A DNA stretch of 64,000 nt from Aphrophora alni (Eukaryota; Arthropoda; Insecta; Hemiptera; Aphrophoridae), in contig OY740768.1 in assembly GCA_963513935.1 (NCBI GenBank), positions 40,790,368 through 40,854,367 of the forward strand, written 5' to 3'. The notes below the pieces were generated by a model. It saw nothing but the letters and a program-made list of their open reading frames with translations, was not told the origin of the DNA and did not search any database. Positions 39,828-51,431 of this stretch are shown in pieces. The position numbers and the translations under genes are program-made. Each line of letters opens with the position of its first letter. The first letter of the stretch is position 1.

Positions 39828-42800
39828 ATGAATACGTTATTTACAGACCTAAAGGATTGTTTAGAAGCCAAGGATAACCCATGTTTAATAGATAAGAATT
39901 TAACTAAATGTCCCGAAATAAAAATAGAATTTAATAAATTAAAATTACAAGCGTTAGTGGATACAGGTTGCGAGTTTAATTCCTTGTCGGAACGGTATTA
40001 TTTCGAAAACAAAGAAATAATGGGGAAATTTGAAGAATTACCAGTTGCCGGAGTAAAGGTAATAGGGGCTACAGGCTTACGTTCGAAAAATGTGAAAAAA
40101 CAGATTATTATTAAGACAAAAGTAGGACAGTTCACGATAGACATTCATTTCATCATAGTACCAGAATTAATTAGGAATTGCATATTAGGATTAGACTTTT
40201 TAGTGAAAAATAAGGCTGTCGTCGATTTTATTAGTAATAAGTTAGAATTAAATACCATTGCTGAAGATAATAATTATGGTATAAAGGGAGAAATTATGTT
40301 TGAGGACCCGGAAGAAAAATACAATCAAACGCTAATCCAACACATGATTAAGGAAGATTATGAAACCAGTCAGGAAGAAATTTTTAGTAAAATTAATGAG
40401 TTAGGGCATATTTCAGAAGAACAAAGGCAGCAATTAAGCAAAATTTTGATTAAGTATAAAAATGTATTTTGTAAAAAACCAGGATTAATAAAAACATATC
40501 AGCATAAATTAAAAGTAACAGACCAAAGCCCATACTGTCAAAGGAGTTGGCCTATTGCGATGAAGTTCAGAGAGAGTGTTGACCTTGAAATAAAAAGAAT
40601 GCTAGAATACGGCATAATTGAAAGGTGCAACAGCCCATATATCAACCCTATAGTTCCAGTCTGTAAAAAGGATGGGAGTGTAAGGATATGTTTGGACGCA
40701 AGGATCATAAACGCACGAACTGTTCCGGATTATGAGGGATCGCAGCCAATACAAGAACTTTTAACAATAGAGAAAAGGATTAAATGGATGAGCAGCTTCG
40801 ACTTAACTAGTAGTTTTTGGCAGATACCACTACATGTAGAAAGTAGAGATTACACCGCTTTCTTACATAAAGGGTTATGCTACCGCTACAAGACCGTGCC
40901 GTTTGGGTTGAGTACTAGTTTAGCCAGTCTAACAAGGGGCCTAAATTCAATATTAACCGACGAAGTAAAACAATTTCTTACCTTGTATGTTGATGATTGT
41001 TTGTGTCTGGCAGAAAATTGGACGGAACACATAAATCAAATTGAAAAAGTTTTGGAGGTATTAAAAAACGCTAATTTAACGGTGAATATAAATAAATCAA
41101 ATTTCTGTAGGCAGGAGATAGAATATTTAGGATTTTTATTAACTACTCAAGGGATTAAACCACAGGATAACAAGATGGCCGCTATAAGAAATTTTCCACG
41201 ACCAAAGACAGCGAGACAATTAAAAGGTTTTCTAGGACTTACCAACTTTTATCACAAATTTTCAAAAAAATATGCATCTGTAACAGCACCGCTACAAGAG
41301 TTATTAAAGAAAGGAGCGAAGTTCAAATGGACCAGCGAAATAGATGAAAGTTTTAAAAAGGTTAAGAAAGAGTTCGAGGAAGTAGTCACGTTACGCCACC
41401 CAGACCATAACAAAATGTTTTATTTACAAACCGACGCAAGTGACATCGCAGCAGGAGGTCAACTATACCAGATTGGGGACGATCAAGAGGTCGCAGTGAT
41501 AGCATACACCAGCCGTACATTTAAAGGGGCAGAGCGATTTTACAGTACAGCAGAGAAGGAACTGTACAGCATAGTAATCTGTCTAAAGAAATTTAGAACA
41601 TATGTGTTAGGGAAGCGATTAACGGTAATTACAGATAATAAGGCCATTACATTCATGAATAATTGTAGACTTTTAAATGCCCGTATGACTAGATGGATAC
41701 TACTCATCCAGGAGTACAATATAATCATTAAACATTGTAAAGGAAAGGACAACGTTGTAGCGGACACATTAAGTAGATTCCCAGAAGATAACGCGGAAAT
41801 ACGGGAAACAAGCGATGAAAGATTGATAGAGATATTGATATTAGCGAAAGGATTTAATTTAGAAATAGGAAAAACTTTAAAAAACTTTGAAAAGGTACAG
41901 AATGGGGATCAAAATTGCAAAAACATTATAGAAAATTTAAATAAAAATAATCAGAAAATTCAGGAACATTATCAATTATATCAGGGAAAACTATTTAGGA
42001 AGGAAAAGGAAATTTGGAAATTAATGATACCTAGAAACTTTGTGAAAATTTTAGCTAAGGAGATACACGAAGTGTATGGACATGTAGGGATTAATAAATG
42101 TTACCGGATATTTAAGGAAGATTTTACAGGAGACCACATCGCAAAATACATCAGAGATGAGCTGATTAAATGTCCAAGGTGTCAGAAATGTAAATTTGAC
42201 CTTAAGCACCGAAACGCGGAGTTATCACCAATTGTACCAAAAGGGGTAGGGGAGTTAGTCTGTGTAGATTATTATGGACCTTTGCCAAAATCAGTTGGAG
42301 GATGTAAATATATTTTCGTAATGATAGACGCTTTTACAAAGTACACAAAATTATATAAAGTCCGTAATACAACAACCATAACTACATTAAAGCAAGTGAA
42401 GAAATACATACAGGAAGTACAGGAACCAAAATGCATTTTATCTGACAACGGGACGCAATTTACGTCACCGAAATGGGAAGCCGGGCTAGCCGAACTGGGA
42501 ATAAGGAAGAAGGTAGTCGCGATTCGGAATCCACAAGGAAACATGGCGGAACGAATCATGCGTCAGCTGGGACAGTTTTGCCGAATTCTATTGAAGGACA
42601 AACATCAAGACTGGGGAAAAATATTGGAAATCATTGAAGCTTGCATCAATGAATCATACCACGAAACCATCGAAACAACTCCCATAGAAGCACAGTTCAA
42701 ACGAAAACCGACACGCAGTTGGACAAGATACCTCATAAAACCGGATAATCAAAAGGAACCAATAACCAGCGATGCGGAAATATATCTTAGGATAAAAGAA

Positions 42801-43058
42801 AAGCGAGAGAAGTATGCGAGGAAGTATAATGAACAACACCCACCCACGGAGTATGAATTAGGAGAACGAGTTTTGGTGAGAGCATGCGTACCATCGAAAT
42901 TAATCCTAAAGCGATATCATAAGTTTTGTGAACTGTACGAGGGACCATATGTAATTAGGAATAAAATAGGAAATACCACATATAAGTTAGGATACATTAA
43001 TAAAGATAAGGAAAGAGGAGTATTTAATTGTAGGATGTTAAAAAAATATCATAGTTAG
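39828..43058 (+). CDS. pol: E2 Pol polyprotein (protease-RT-RNase H-integrase)
   Basis: 1076 codons from Met 39828; the true product may start upstream by readthrough. Aspartic protease: LVDTG at residues 43-47 and ILGLDFL near 119-125. Reverse transcriptase: FDLTSSFWQ near 324-332, VPFGLS near 357-362, YVDD at 387-390. RNase H: TDAS at 535-538, E576, DNKA at 603-606, ending NVVADTLSRF. Integrase: H747-x4-H752-x29-C782-x2-C785 zinc site, then D814, D873 and E908 (34 residues between the last two). It closes with a GPY/F-like LYEGPYVI tail and stops at KKYHS. All catalytic residues expected of Ty3/Gypsy Pol are present. The enzymes copy element RNA in particles and integrate the DNA. Confidence 0.96.
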   Translation: MNTLFTDLKDCLEAKDNPCLIDKNLTKCPEIKIEFNKLKLQALVDTGCEFNSLSERYYFENKEIMGKFEELPVAGVKVIGATGLRSKNVKKQIIIKTKVGQFTIDIHFIIVPELIRNCILGLDFLVKNKAVVDFISNKLELNTIAEDNNYGIKGEIMFEDPEEKYNQTLIQHMIKEDYETSQEEIFSKINELGHISEEQRQQLSKILIKYKNVFCKKPGLIKTYQHKLKVTDQSPYCQRSWPIAMKFRESVDLEIKRMLEYGIIERCNSPYINPIVPVCKKDGSVRICLDARIINARTVPDYEGSQPIQELLTIEKRIKWMSSFDLTSSFWQIPLHVESRDYTAFLHKGLCYRYKTVPFGLSTSLASLTRGLNSILTDEVKQFLTLYVDDCLCLAENWTEHINQIEKVLEVLKNANLTVNINKSNFCRQEIEYLGFLLTTQGIKPQDNKMAAIRNFPRPKTARQLKGFLGLTNFYHKFSKKYASVTAPLQELLKKGAKFKWTSEIDESFKKVKKEFEEVVTLRHPDHNKMFYLQTDASDIAAGGQLYQIGDDQEVAVIAYTSRTFKGAERFYSTAEKELYSIVICLKKFRTYVLGKRLTVITDNKAITFMNNCRLLNARMTRWILLIQEYNIIIKHCKGKDNVVADTLSRFPEDNAEIRETSDERLIEILILAKGFNLEIGKTLKNFEKVQNGDQNCKNIIENLNKNNQKIQEHYQLYQGKLFRKEKEIWKLMIPRNFVKILAKEIHEVYGHVGINKCYRIFKEDFTGDHIAKYIRDELIKCPRCQKCKFDLKHRNAELSPIVPKGVGELVCVDYYGPLPKSVGGCKYIFVMIDAFTKYTKLYKVRNTTTITTLKQVKKYIQEVQEPKCILSDNGTQFTSPKWEAGLAELGIRKKVVAIRNPQGNMAERIMRQLGQFCRILLKDKHQDWGKILEIIEACINESYHETIETTPIEAQFKRKPTRSWTRYLIKPDNQKEPITSDAEIYLRIKEKREKYARKYNEQHPPTEYELGERVLVRACVPSKLILKRYHKFCELYEGPYVIRNKIGNTTYKLGYINKDKERGVFNCRMLKKYHS

Positions 43059-43341
43059 GTAATATTAGGCTAAAGTGTAAATAAAAACTGGAGAAAATAA
43101 CAATAGAAAAATGTAAACAAGGAAGGAGAAAGGATTTATGACCCACAACAAATGGTCAGAAATTCCCTGCAAGTAGACAAAAGAAAGTAAGGGTCTATTG
43201 TATGGTTATGTGGCCAACGGCAATGGACGAAGGCATTGTTAGAAAAGGTTCTTTTACAAAATTGTAGTTCATAAGTGAACGGGCTAAGATAAAAATTTAT
43301 TTCTTAGTATTCCAAAGGAAATTAATTTTATCTGGGGACAC
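43059..43341 (+). other. E2 3' non-coding region and plus-strand primer site
   Basis: Non-coding in all frames of useful length. It shares ATGACCCA-AACAAATGGTCA and the 3' end AAATTAATTT-ATCTGGGGACAC with E1, confirming common descent. TCTGGGGACAC at 43331-43341 directly precedes the 3' LTR and probably holds the plus-strand primer. AAAGGAAATTAA just upstream is an alternative purine tract. Confidence 0.75.
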
Positions 43342-44959
43342 TGTAACGATATCATGATATCAATTAAATTAAACTAAATAAAATCATCAATCATGAAATC
43401 TAAAAATAAATAAATTAAAATATAACTTGAATAAAATAATAAATATAGAACCATGTTAAGAAACAAATGAAGAGAAAACGGCAGATGCCGCCTGTAATAA
43501 AAATTGTACGTGCTAGGCTACAATAACACTAAGATTTCAAGAACCTTGAGGCCAACACGTGTGTACATAACGGAATTCTTAGGGTAGCAGAGTTTTTACT
43601 AGAAAAAAAAAAAAAGAGAAATCAAGGGAAAGCATCATTATAACGGTATTTTAGAAAAACGCAAGTAGAAAGTAGGTCGGCCAATCGGAGACGCTCCAAA
43701 CTTAAAAAACACAACGGCAGAATTCAAAAACAACCAGTAGGAATTGCGAAAGTCGTAAGCAGAGAAAGTTGGTAGAAATCGACAAATCAGCGAACAGGGC
43801 GCGAAAAACAGTGTTTTAGAGAAGGAACATTAGAAAATAGTTTGTTAAGGAGTCTTACCAGAGTCGCCACGACGGAAGGTCGCGTACACAGCAAAAGTGC
43901 GCTGTGTACAAAAGAATAGTTTTTCTTTTCAGCGAGTAAGGGACAGGAAGTCTCGTTATATTTAAAGGTTTTTGATAAGTTGAAAGTAAAGTTGAATTGA
44001 AGTAAAGAAAGTTTGAATTAGTAAAGGAAATTAGATTTGGAGTTTGTGGAGTTCTTAACAAAAAGACAGATTTGGAAAAGGAGTTTAAATTCACCAGAGG
44101 AAGGAGGGACCAATCATCGTAGAACAGGCGCTGTAATTTTGGAACGACTACAAGGAAGGAGAGACAGATTTTGGGACGATTTCGAGGAAGGAGAGGCCTA
44201 TTGGAACGGCATCTGGGAAAGAGAGACAACGTTAAATACCAACGGAAAGTGTTTAAGCAGTGTGGTGTTTTGTGTTTTTTTTTCGTTTAATAAAAGGATA
44301 AATTAAAGTTAGGTGGAGTGTAAAGTGCTAACTGACCGAGCAAGAAGGACCAGCAGATTTGATAAGTACAAAACCAATTAATTGTTAATTATTAAATTCA
44401 CCTAGAATTGATTTCACTTTCGATTGAGCCATTCAAAAAACCCAAGACCCGAGATTAAGATTTTGTTGTTTTTTTTAAATTAATTGTAAAGAACTGAGCT
44501 AGCCGAGATTAAATAAAAAGATGATCAATGTTAATAATAATTTAAAGTCTTAAATAAAATTGTAAAGAAAAATATTAAACTAAAAGGAACTGATAATTTG
44601 AAGATTTTAACAAGAGTTAAAATAAAGTAAATTTGTAATTTTAAAAAATTGTCTATGATAAATAAATTAATCTTAAGGAATGAATGGAGAGTAAATGTTT
44701 TCTAGATAAGTAAGTATAAATTCCATGTATATGTTTATTGCTATTGTAATTTTGTTCTTTTAAAAAATTAAAAGAAAGAGATTGTTTTATCCAGGTAAAC
44801 GGTGTTGTTTATGAGTAATAATCATGAGTTGTTCCTTTTTAGTAGTGTTGCAAATAAATAAGTAAATCTAACATCTTAAATATTAGATTGACACGACAAC
44901 GTGTGACTTTTAAATTAGAGTAATCAAAATATAAATTATATAACATTTCCATTGTTATA
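43342..44959 (+). repeat. E2 3' LTR (1618 bp)
   Basis: Direct copy of 36414-38032. It ends CCATTGTTATA at 44959 and is followed at once by the target duplication GTAT, so no primer-binding module was copied into it. Confidence 0.95.
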
Positions 44960-46224
44960 GTATTTATAAAATATAGAAGATGTTTCAAACGTTGTAAAGC
45001 TAAAAATAATTTAATGTTAGACATATATTTAATCATACATTTTATGTTAATTGTTTTTACTTTTTTGCATAATTTATAAACGTTAAAGAGGATGGTATAA
45101 GTTTAGGTCAAAAATCATCCTACACTAATTTAAAGTAATTTTCACATTTTTAATCTGTTTATAAAAAAAATAGTGTTTTTATATAAATATATTTATATAT
45201 GTGGGTGTGTCTGTATTTTATGATAACAGAACAAACACGGCTTTGCGTATTGACTTCAGTAATTGCAGTAGTTAAACAAATTATGTAATTTCTTTGTTTA
45301 TTACGAGGTCAACGATAAAGAGGTAGAGGTAAAGATATTTCAATTTACATTATTCTCCATAATAATGAAGAATTATTTTGTATCGTTATCCCAGTTATTC
45401 TTAGAATCTGTGATAAAATCGTTTGAAAAAGAACCACAATTGTATCTCATTATAATTCTTTCTAAGAAAAACAGTTTTCTAGAAATTGAAATTACAATTA
45501 AATAAACATTATAAATCGTTCATTCTAACATTATTATACTTTTAGTAGAAACATACAAAATAATATTTCCAATATCTGTTCCAAATTTTGTCTTATTTCA
45601 ATCCATTACTAAGACATATAATTTTAATGAAAATACAGTTAGACAGACGGATGGTAAACAAATTAAGGCTCTGTTTATAGTACAATGATTTAGTTTATTT
45701 ACACTTTTCAAATCTCTCTACGTGATATTGCCTTTCCTCTTAAACCTTTCTCTCTGTATGTATTTATTTACTGCGGGTCAGAAAAAGAATTATAAACTAA
45801 CGTAATTTAAAGGAAATTTACTTTAGTGGCAAACTGCACTTCTCAACAGCTAAATCATCTCAAGTGTGATAACATTTTGTTAAAGCGTTGAGTACAGTAG
45901 AAAATTCAAGTTTTCCATAATTTTCAAAACGTTCAAGTTTATACAAGTTTGTTTGAGAAGGGTTCTTTTAAGGGGTACGTTTTGGGTAAATATGGACGCA
46001 TAAAATGTAAAATCAAAACTGTTTTCAGTGAAGTTATTACTATTACCAGAAGTTGTCTTTCACCTGTATTAAAATTTAGATCACAGTAATGAGTACAATA
46101 ACATTGAAATAATTAATGAAGTCGAACATACTGGCCTTTCTAAACTGTCTATCTAATTAATATTAAACTTCTTTGTAAAAGAAATATTTTAAAAAAATAC
46201 TAAAATCGTATGTACTAGGAGAAT
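44960..46224. other. AT-rich DNA, no gene seen
   Basis: From about 45950, GTACGTTTTGGGTAAATATGG resembles TTAGTTTTGGGTGAATATGG near 52650, so the right part belongs to the large diverged repeat. No coding region is seen. Confidence 0.5.
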
Positions 46225-46560
46225 TATTTTCAATTGATTAACTGATTGTCCGTTTTGATAAGGTAATGAAACAATACATTTTTACATAACAGTGGTAGAT
46301 AGACTTGTGCAAGCTATAGAATGTATGAACATTTTTTTTTTAATTTACCCCTTTACTGTGCTTATTTTATCAAGACAATCTCCTTGTATTATTCAAAATT
46401 GAAAGTAAATTAACAGAAGTTTGAAGGTGCCAATGTTTTTATGCACTTTACACGATCTAAGATTGTATTCGCGACTAAATTTTCCATCTCAACACTCTTC
46501 TATAATTCCAAAATATTAATCACCCCAACTATTCTAAATGAGAAATTGTCAATGAAAATG
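46225..46560 (+). repeat. Block Q, copy 2
   Basis: TTGATTAACTGATTGTCCGT, AGAAGTTTGAAGGTGCCAAT and TTTTCCATCTCAAC(A/T)CTCTTC are shared with 54833-55135; the first word is also shared with 32790 and 59065. Confidence 0.85.
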
Positions 46561-47788
46561 TATTCGTACCTAGTATTAAGACCTTGGTAGTTTTGACTTC
46601 TGTAACTAATGAAATATATTATAATAATTTACTGACAGCGACGAAAATTTCTTATATGCAACAAAATTAAATTATATTTACTGATTACTTTTTAGTAATT
46701 GTAAAACGTATTGAAATATTTATTATTATTACATTTTAATTTATATTTGCTCTAATATGTACTTTTTTCAATTTCAATCAATAGAGTATAACGTATTTTG
46801 TCTGAATAAAATTCAAGAATAGCTAACAACATTTAAATAAAAATAAATTTTATTTCAAATCAAGTATATAGAAAAGTACATAAATTAAAAGGATACTTAT
46901 ATATTAAAAGACACGTTTAAGTGAAAAACTATTCTAAATTTCATAAACAAACATTTACTATAAAAATATACAAAAGAATTACCTGTAGAAAAAATCAATT
47001 ATATTAAAATATCACACAATCTTTCTCTTATTGTATACTTTGTCCCTTTAAATAAAAGTTCGCATATAGATGTGTCACTTTAAAACAAATTATTATTAAT
47101 ATACACAGTTAGACGAAAACAAATTAAAAAATGAATACATTTTTGTGTTAGAAAGATATCCGAAAATACTTATAGATTATAATTTCATCAAAAACATATA
47201 ATAGTGGATAAACGCCCCGATTTTGAAGTCTAACTAAAGCTTTTTTTTCACAAATCATTTTGTCGGTGTTCTTTACAAGTATAAAATTAAAAAATATTGA
47301 ATAATTCAAATAAACCGAACTGTTATTAATGAATTAGTGAGAATTTACCTTAATCCTTCCCTGATTTTGATAGCACCCCTTACATGAATTGAATTGCATA
47401 TAATAGTTTCAGATTAATTCTCATTCGTTTTAAAATCCAGGTTTTTTAGACTATTACTTTTTAAGAAAATGGTTAACAACCATTCCATCAAAACATAAAA
47501 GACCATCAAAAACGTAATAATAAAATATTAACGCATGTTTCAAAATCCATACTATAATATCTGAGAATTAAATCCTTTCTAAAAACTGAAATATGGATAT
47601 AAATGCAAGTCACTGGAAAATTTTATATTTATTTTAAGTAGCCTGTTCCTGACTCTCTACTTAATTATTTCCTTTCAAAACTAATATTGAACTTCGGATC
47701 CTTAACAAACCTAAATATTGTAAGTTCCATTTAATCGGATATTATTTTTTTTTTGATTTTATTTAGTTATTTAAGAAGGACAACCACT

Positions 47789-47831
<43 letters not shown>

Positions 47832-48524
47832 AATTTGAACTCACCATACAAAAAACACATTATTATTATTAATAGAAGTATATTAATAACCGTATAATGA
47901 TATTAAAAGAAGCTAATTACTCTATAGGCCACATACTACTCACCAAACTGCAAAATTTGATTGCATGACTTTTACTTTTCACCGTTACTCATATTTCATC
48001 TCAAATGTATGCCTTCAATCCTAAATTACTCCCTACAGAATTTTATATGATCGATCAATCTGTCTAATTTCTGTTTATGTAATAAGTGACAAAAAATATA
48101 AATAGCAAAAACGGCGACAATACAAACATCATTATTAAAATAAGCTAACTACGTTCCTAGTTACTCCAAAAAATACAAAAATCATTATTTAAACAAAATG
48201 TTCATATTAATATGTTTAATTAATATATATTTCAAAATTTAAATTAAGATAATTGTTCAATTTTCCAAAACAATATTAGTAATTTGTACAGATTATAACT
48301 AACTTTGTCATTTATAACCATTTAAAATCAATAAGGCCTTTCATATACAAAATTAAATTTAAGATAAATAATTAAATGCCTTAACACATTAAACAATTAC
48401 ATAATACAATTATTAATAATATTTTTAAAAAATTAGAAATTGAGTAACTACAAACTAAAATAACAAAAAACGCATGGTACCAAAACATAAGGAATGATAA
48501 ATGAATTTAAAAATCCCAAAATAC
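46561..48524. other. Diverged duplicate of about 55.1-57.4 kb, no gene
   Basis: Several words match 55.2-57.4 kb in order, for example 'AGAGTATAA' near 46783/55430 and 'AAACATTTACTATAAAAATA' near 46950/55605. Contains a (TA)n tract at about 47792-47829. No coding region. Confidence 0.55.
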
Positions 48525-48680
48525 TCTAATCTAATCTTCCCCTCTTTTTCTAGCTTCTGACTTTAGACTCCATTACGTACCCTTTTCCTCTTGCACCCTT
48601 GCACTTCTGAAGCTAAAATTGTATTACTACTTCCGACGTTGGACCTTAATATTCTTTTTGATAACCTCTCTTTTCTTTTT
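48525..48680 (+). repeat. Block R, copy 2
   Basis: TTTTCTAGCTTCTGACTTTA, CTCCATTACG and GCACTTCTGAAGCTAAAAT place it with the other R blocks. Confidence 0.8.
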
Positions 48681-49570
48681 TTCATTTTTTAAAAACACAG
48701 ACTACATACAATTATAAAACAAAATACTTCTAAAAATATATAATAAATTGCCTTTGATAATAATGTTAGATTTATAATTTAAAATGTTTAAATTTTAGTT
48801 AAAAAATAAAATATGTAAACATTATATGAATATATTCGTCACAGAGAGAAAGTAATAAAGAATGACTAAGAGAAAGTGTATTTTTAGAGCCAAGAGTAGA
48901 ACGGTTTACAAATAAACAATTAAAACTTTCAAAACGTAAAAGCAAACATTTTAAGTTAGATGTTGCAGAAATCCTCATGACAAAACTAAAGCTTTTGTCC
49001 TTTAAACGTACACTGGTCGTAATTTTTAGAACGCCTTTATAGATATTTTATTTTTTATCTATACAGATAGTCTTGGAAAAGAATTTTGAATACTTAATTG
49101 GTACCTAATGTTCCAAAATACATATCTCGAAAGCTACAGACACCTAAATTTGTAATTTCACAATAAAATGTTCAATATTCCAGTTTATACGATTGGTGTT
49201 ATTTTTCCAAATGGAGAGGAGGGGTGTAATTTTTAGTTACATCTATCAAAGTTAAACAAATAAAACAACACAAATTTTCAGAAACTCCACAGGAGTGCAT
49301 CTAAGTAAATAAGGAAAAATAAGCTCAGTTAAATTTATTAAAGCTCAGAAAGTATCAGTCAGTTATGCTTAAAATATTCTCAAACATATTCTTAATCACA
49401 AATATAAGAAATAATACAATAGACTCAATAATAGTTAGTCTTATGTATATATAATAATTATAAATATACATTGAATCAATCAATTTAATGTCTATGTCAT
49501 TAAACCATATCAATAATAATATAAAACTATTAATTAATTATAACATGGAATAAAGGCAATACATTTTATT
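48681..49570. other. AT-rich part of the large repeat, no gene
   Basis: Words near 48900 (TTTACAAATAAAC-ATTAAA) match about 57810. Words near 49290 (CAGGAGTGCAT) match about 57960. No gene is seen. Confidence 0.5.
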
Positions 49571-49620
49571 ATTATACATTTTTCGGACATTTGCCATCAT
49601 TTGTGTGTTAAAAATCAAAA

Positions 49621-49662
49621 CACGACGTTTCGGGAATAAGAATCAATTCCCGTTATCAAGTG
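49621..49662 (-). ncRNA. Degenerate hammerhead-like motif in the Penelope fragment
   Basis: On the minus strand a perfect 7-bp stem (CGGGAAT/ATTCCCG, 8-nt loop) is preceded by TTGATAA (against CUGANGA) and followed by GAAAC and GTC. The GAAAC-GTC half is canonical. The core differs at two positions, so activity is doubtful. The arrangement matches ribozyme motifs reported in Penelope-like elements. Confidence 0.4.
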
Positions 49663-49879
49663 ACTAAAAACTAAAGAAACATGAAACTAGAAACTAAGCT
49701 ATGTAAGAAGTAAGATTAAATAAGAATACCACCGACCTTAATATCTAAGTATGCATCTCAGAGCTAAAACTGAGAAGTCAAAAAACATAATCACGGTAAC
49801 ACACAACTAACGTCAAATACGTGTTGTTGTATCAAAGATACAGCAACAAGTGACGTGGTCCAGAAGGCGTGACAAACTA

Positions 49880-50179
49880 TTAGGGGACTGGCCTATTGTT
49901 AGTTGTATTAAGCTTCCTAGCACGAGAGCGGGTTACAACCCCTTGTGGCGATTTAACAGGTAAAATTTCAGCTAGTTTTTTAGTTGTAGGGATATTATAA
50001 TCGAATTTTAGTTCTTTTTTTAATAATGGCCTTACTTCTATACTTGATTGGCTGATGGGATTGTCCGTTAGTTTTATATATGAGGCTTCAATTATTTTAC
50101 GTTTGTATAGGTTACTTTCCCGGTGTATGATTTTTGCCTCTTCCCAATTAAATTTGTGATTTTCGGACCATATATGTTC
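49880..50179 (-). pseudogene. Penelope-like polyprotein C-terminus (GIY-YIG tail)
   Basis: The minus-strand frame runs from 50179 to TAA at 49880-49882: EHIWSENHKFNWEEAKIIHR, then ESNLYKRKIIEASYIKLTDN, then a Ser/Lys/Arg-rich tail. The pattern H-x(n)-NWEEAKIIHRE...YKRKIIEASYIK is characteristic of the C-terminal endonuclease region of Penelope-like elements. A stop codon lies just upstream, and the reverse transcriptase and the GIY-YIG core are missing. It is therefore a truncated fragment. Confidence 0.75.
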
Positions 50180-50259
50180 TTATGTTTTAATTGTTTTTAT
50201 GTTTTTTTATCTAATGTTTAATGGTATTTTTGATGGAAAATGTCCGAAAAATGTATAAT

Positions 50260-50778
50260 TATAAAATTGAACTTTCATCATTAACAAATAACTTCAAACA
50301 GAGAATACATTTTAGACAGATATAGATTTAGAAACTTAAAATAAAGAAAATCGACCAATAAAATAAACATTCATCATAAAATACGTCGTTTATATTACAA
50401 TTTGTTCTCAAAAATATTATTGGAGATTAATAATAATGTTTATTAATAATTGTTGTAATACTACTCCCTTGTACAGAATATAAAAAGGAAATAAGTTAAT
50501 TTTGTGTTATATTTGACCATTAATTATTTTCTATGGTCCAAATATAACCACTTCTATTTAGGACCAATAAAATGAAGTAGTGTATGCTTTCATATTTAGA
50601 GTTACCTTCAAACACCACATTTTAAAGAAAGAAGTAAATTGAACGCAAACAGTCAATTTTAGTCCAAAAAACATATCTGTACGTTTTAAGTTATTTAATA
50701 AGATATCAGCAACATGGGAATAGTATCATAGTGTGCTCTTTAATAACACTCACAATATCTCGCGCTCGCGCGGGTGCA
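50260..50778. other. AT-rich DNA, no gene seen
   Basis: A short inverted repeat (GTTATATTTG-ACCAT and ATGGTCCAAATATAAC) lies at about 50506-50548. Nothing else is seen. Confidence 0.5.
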
Positions 50779-50806
50779 CGCACACACACACACGCACACA
50801 CACACA

Positions 50807-50885
<79 letters not shown>
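50779..50885. repeat. (CA)n microsatellite, about 105 bp
   Basis: AC/CA repeats with few interruptions. Reading frames across it encode only Thr/His or Cys/Val runs. Confidence 0.97.
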
Positions 50886-50888
<3 letters not shown>

Positions 50889-51431
50889 CTTATACCATAT
50901 ACCTCTCGCGCTTGAATCTCGAACAGCTCGTTGCAGAAAGAAGACAAGACTAAAATGGAAATCTTTGGTAATACATTTTTCTAGCCAAATCTTTTTTTTT
51001 TTGAGTTTTAAGGCGAAAAACCATTTCAGTCATTATCGCCTTAAAATTAATAACCTGATCTAGACGTCCTCCTCACTGACCCTTGCACCTCAGACTCATG
51101 GACCCCCCCCCCTTAATTAAGAAACCTTCCAGTTATACTATTTACTTTACTTTGTTGACCGACTAGCTCGGTTTTGTAATGTTCAATAAGTCAAATTGTT
51201 TATGTATTCACTTTTAAAACATGATAAACAAGATTAAACTTAAGATTAAAATGGCTGAAAAAAATAAGGCTGGTCAACTACTTTATCTCTGGTGAAAGTC
51301 CAGTGTTTGGAAATCCCGTAGAGGTATACTACGGGCTTAATCAGGTATTGTGTGGTTGTTTGTCTGTGGTACAGAATTCAGACAAGTTATTTTGCAAGTG
51401 ATAAAAGTTATTTATTTTGTGATTAATAAAA

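Larger units (their letters stand above)
36414..44959 (+). mobile_element. E2: full-length Ty3/Gypsy LTR retrotransposon
   Basis: An 8546-bp element flanked by the 4-bp target duplication GTAT (36410-36413 and 44960-44963). LTRs are 36414-38032 (1619 bp) and 43342-44959 (1618 bp). They differ by one A in a homopolymer (14 versus 13) and by T37724/G44651; I saw no other difference. Order: 5' LTR, tandem primer-binding modules, gag, in-frame UGA, pol (protease-RT-RNase H-integrase), short 3' region, TCTGGGGACAC, 3' LTR. The order RT then integrase places it in Ty3/Gypsy. No envelope-like frame is present. Both reading frames are intact, so it is a plausible source of enzymes for E1. Confidence 0.96.
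49571..50259 (-). mobile_element. Penelope-like element, 3' fragment with inverted ends
   Basis: The minus strand encodes the tail of a Penelope-like polyprotein (separate entry). This is followed by ~300 bp of non-coding sequence with a hammerhead-like motif. The outermost 29 bp (49571-49599 and 50231-50259) are inverted repeats with one mismatch (ATTATACATTTTTCGGACAT...). The 5' end therefore begins with an inverted copy of the element's own 3' end, an arrangement known for 5'-truncated Penelope-like insertions. Confidence 0.7.

Noticed and set aside
50731..51063. 110-codon frame across the (CA)n tract
   Set aside because: Created by the dinucleotide repeat.
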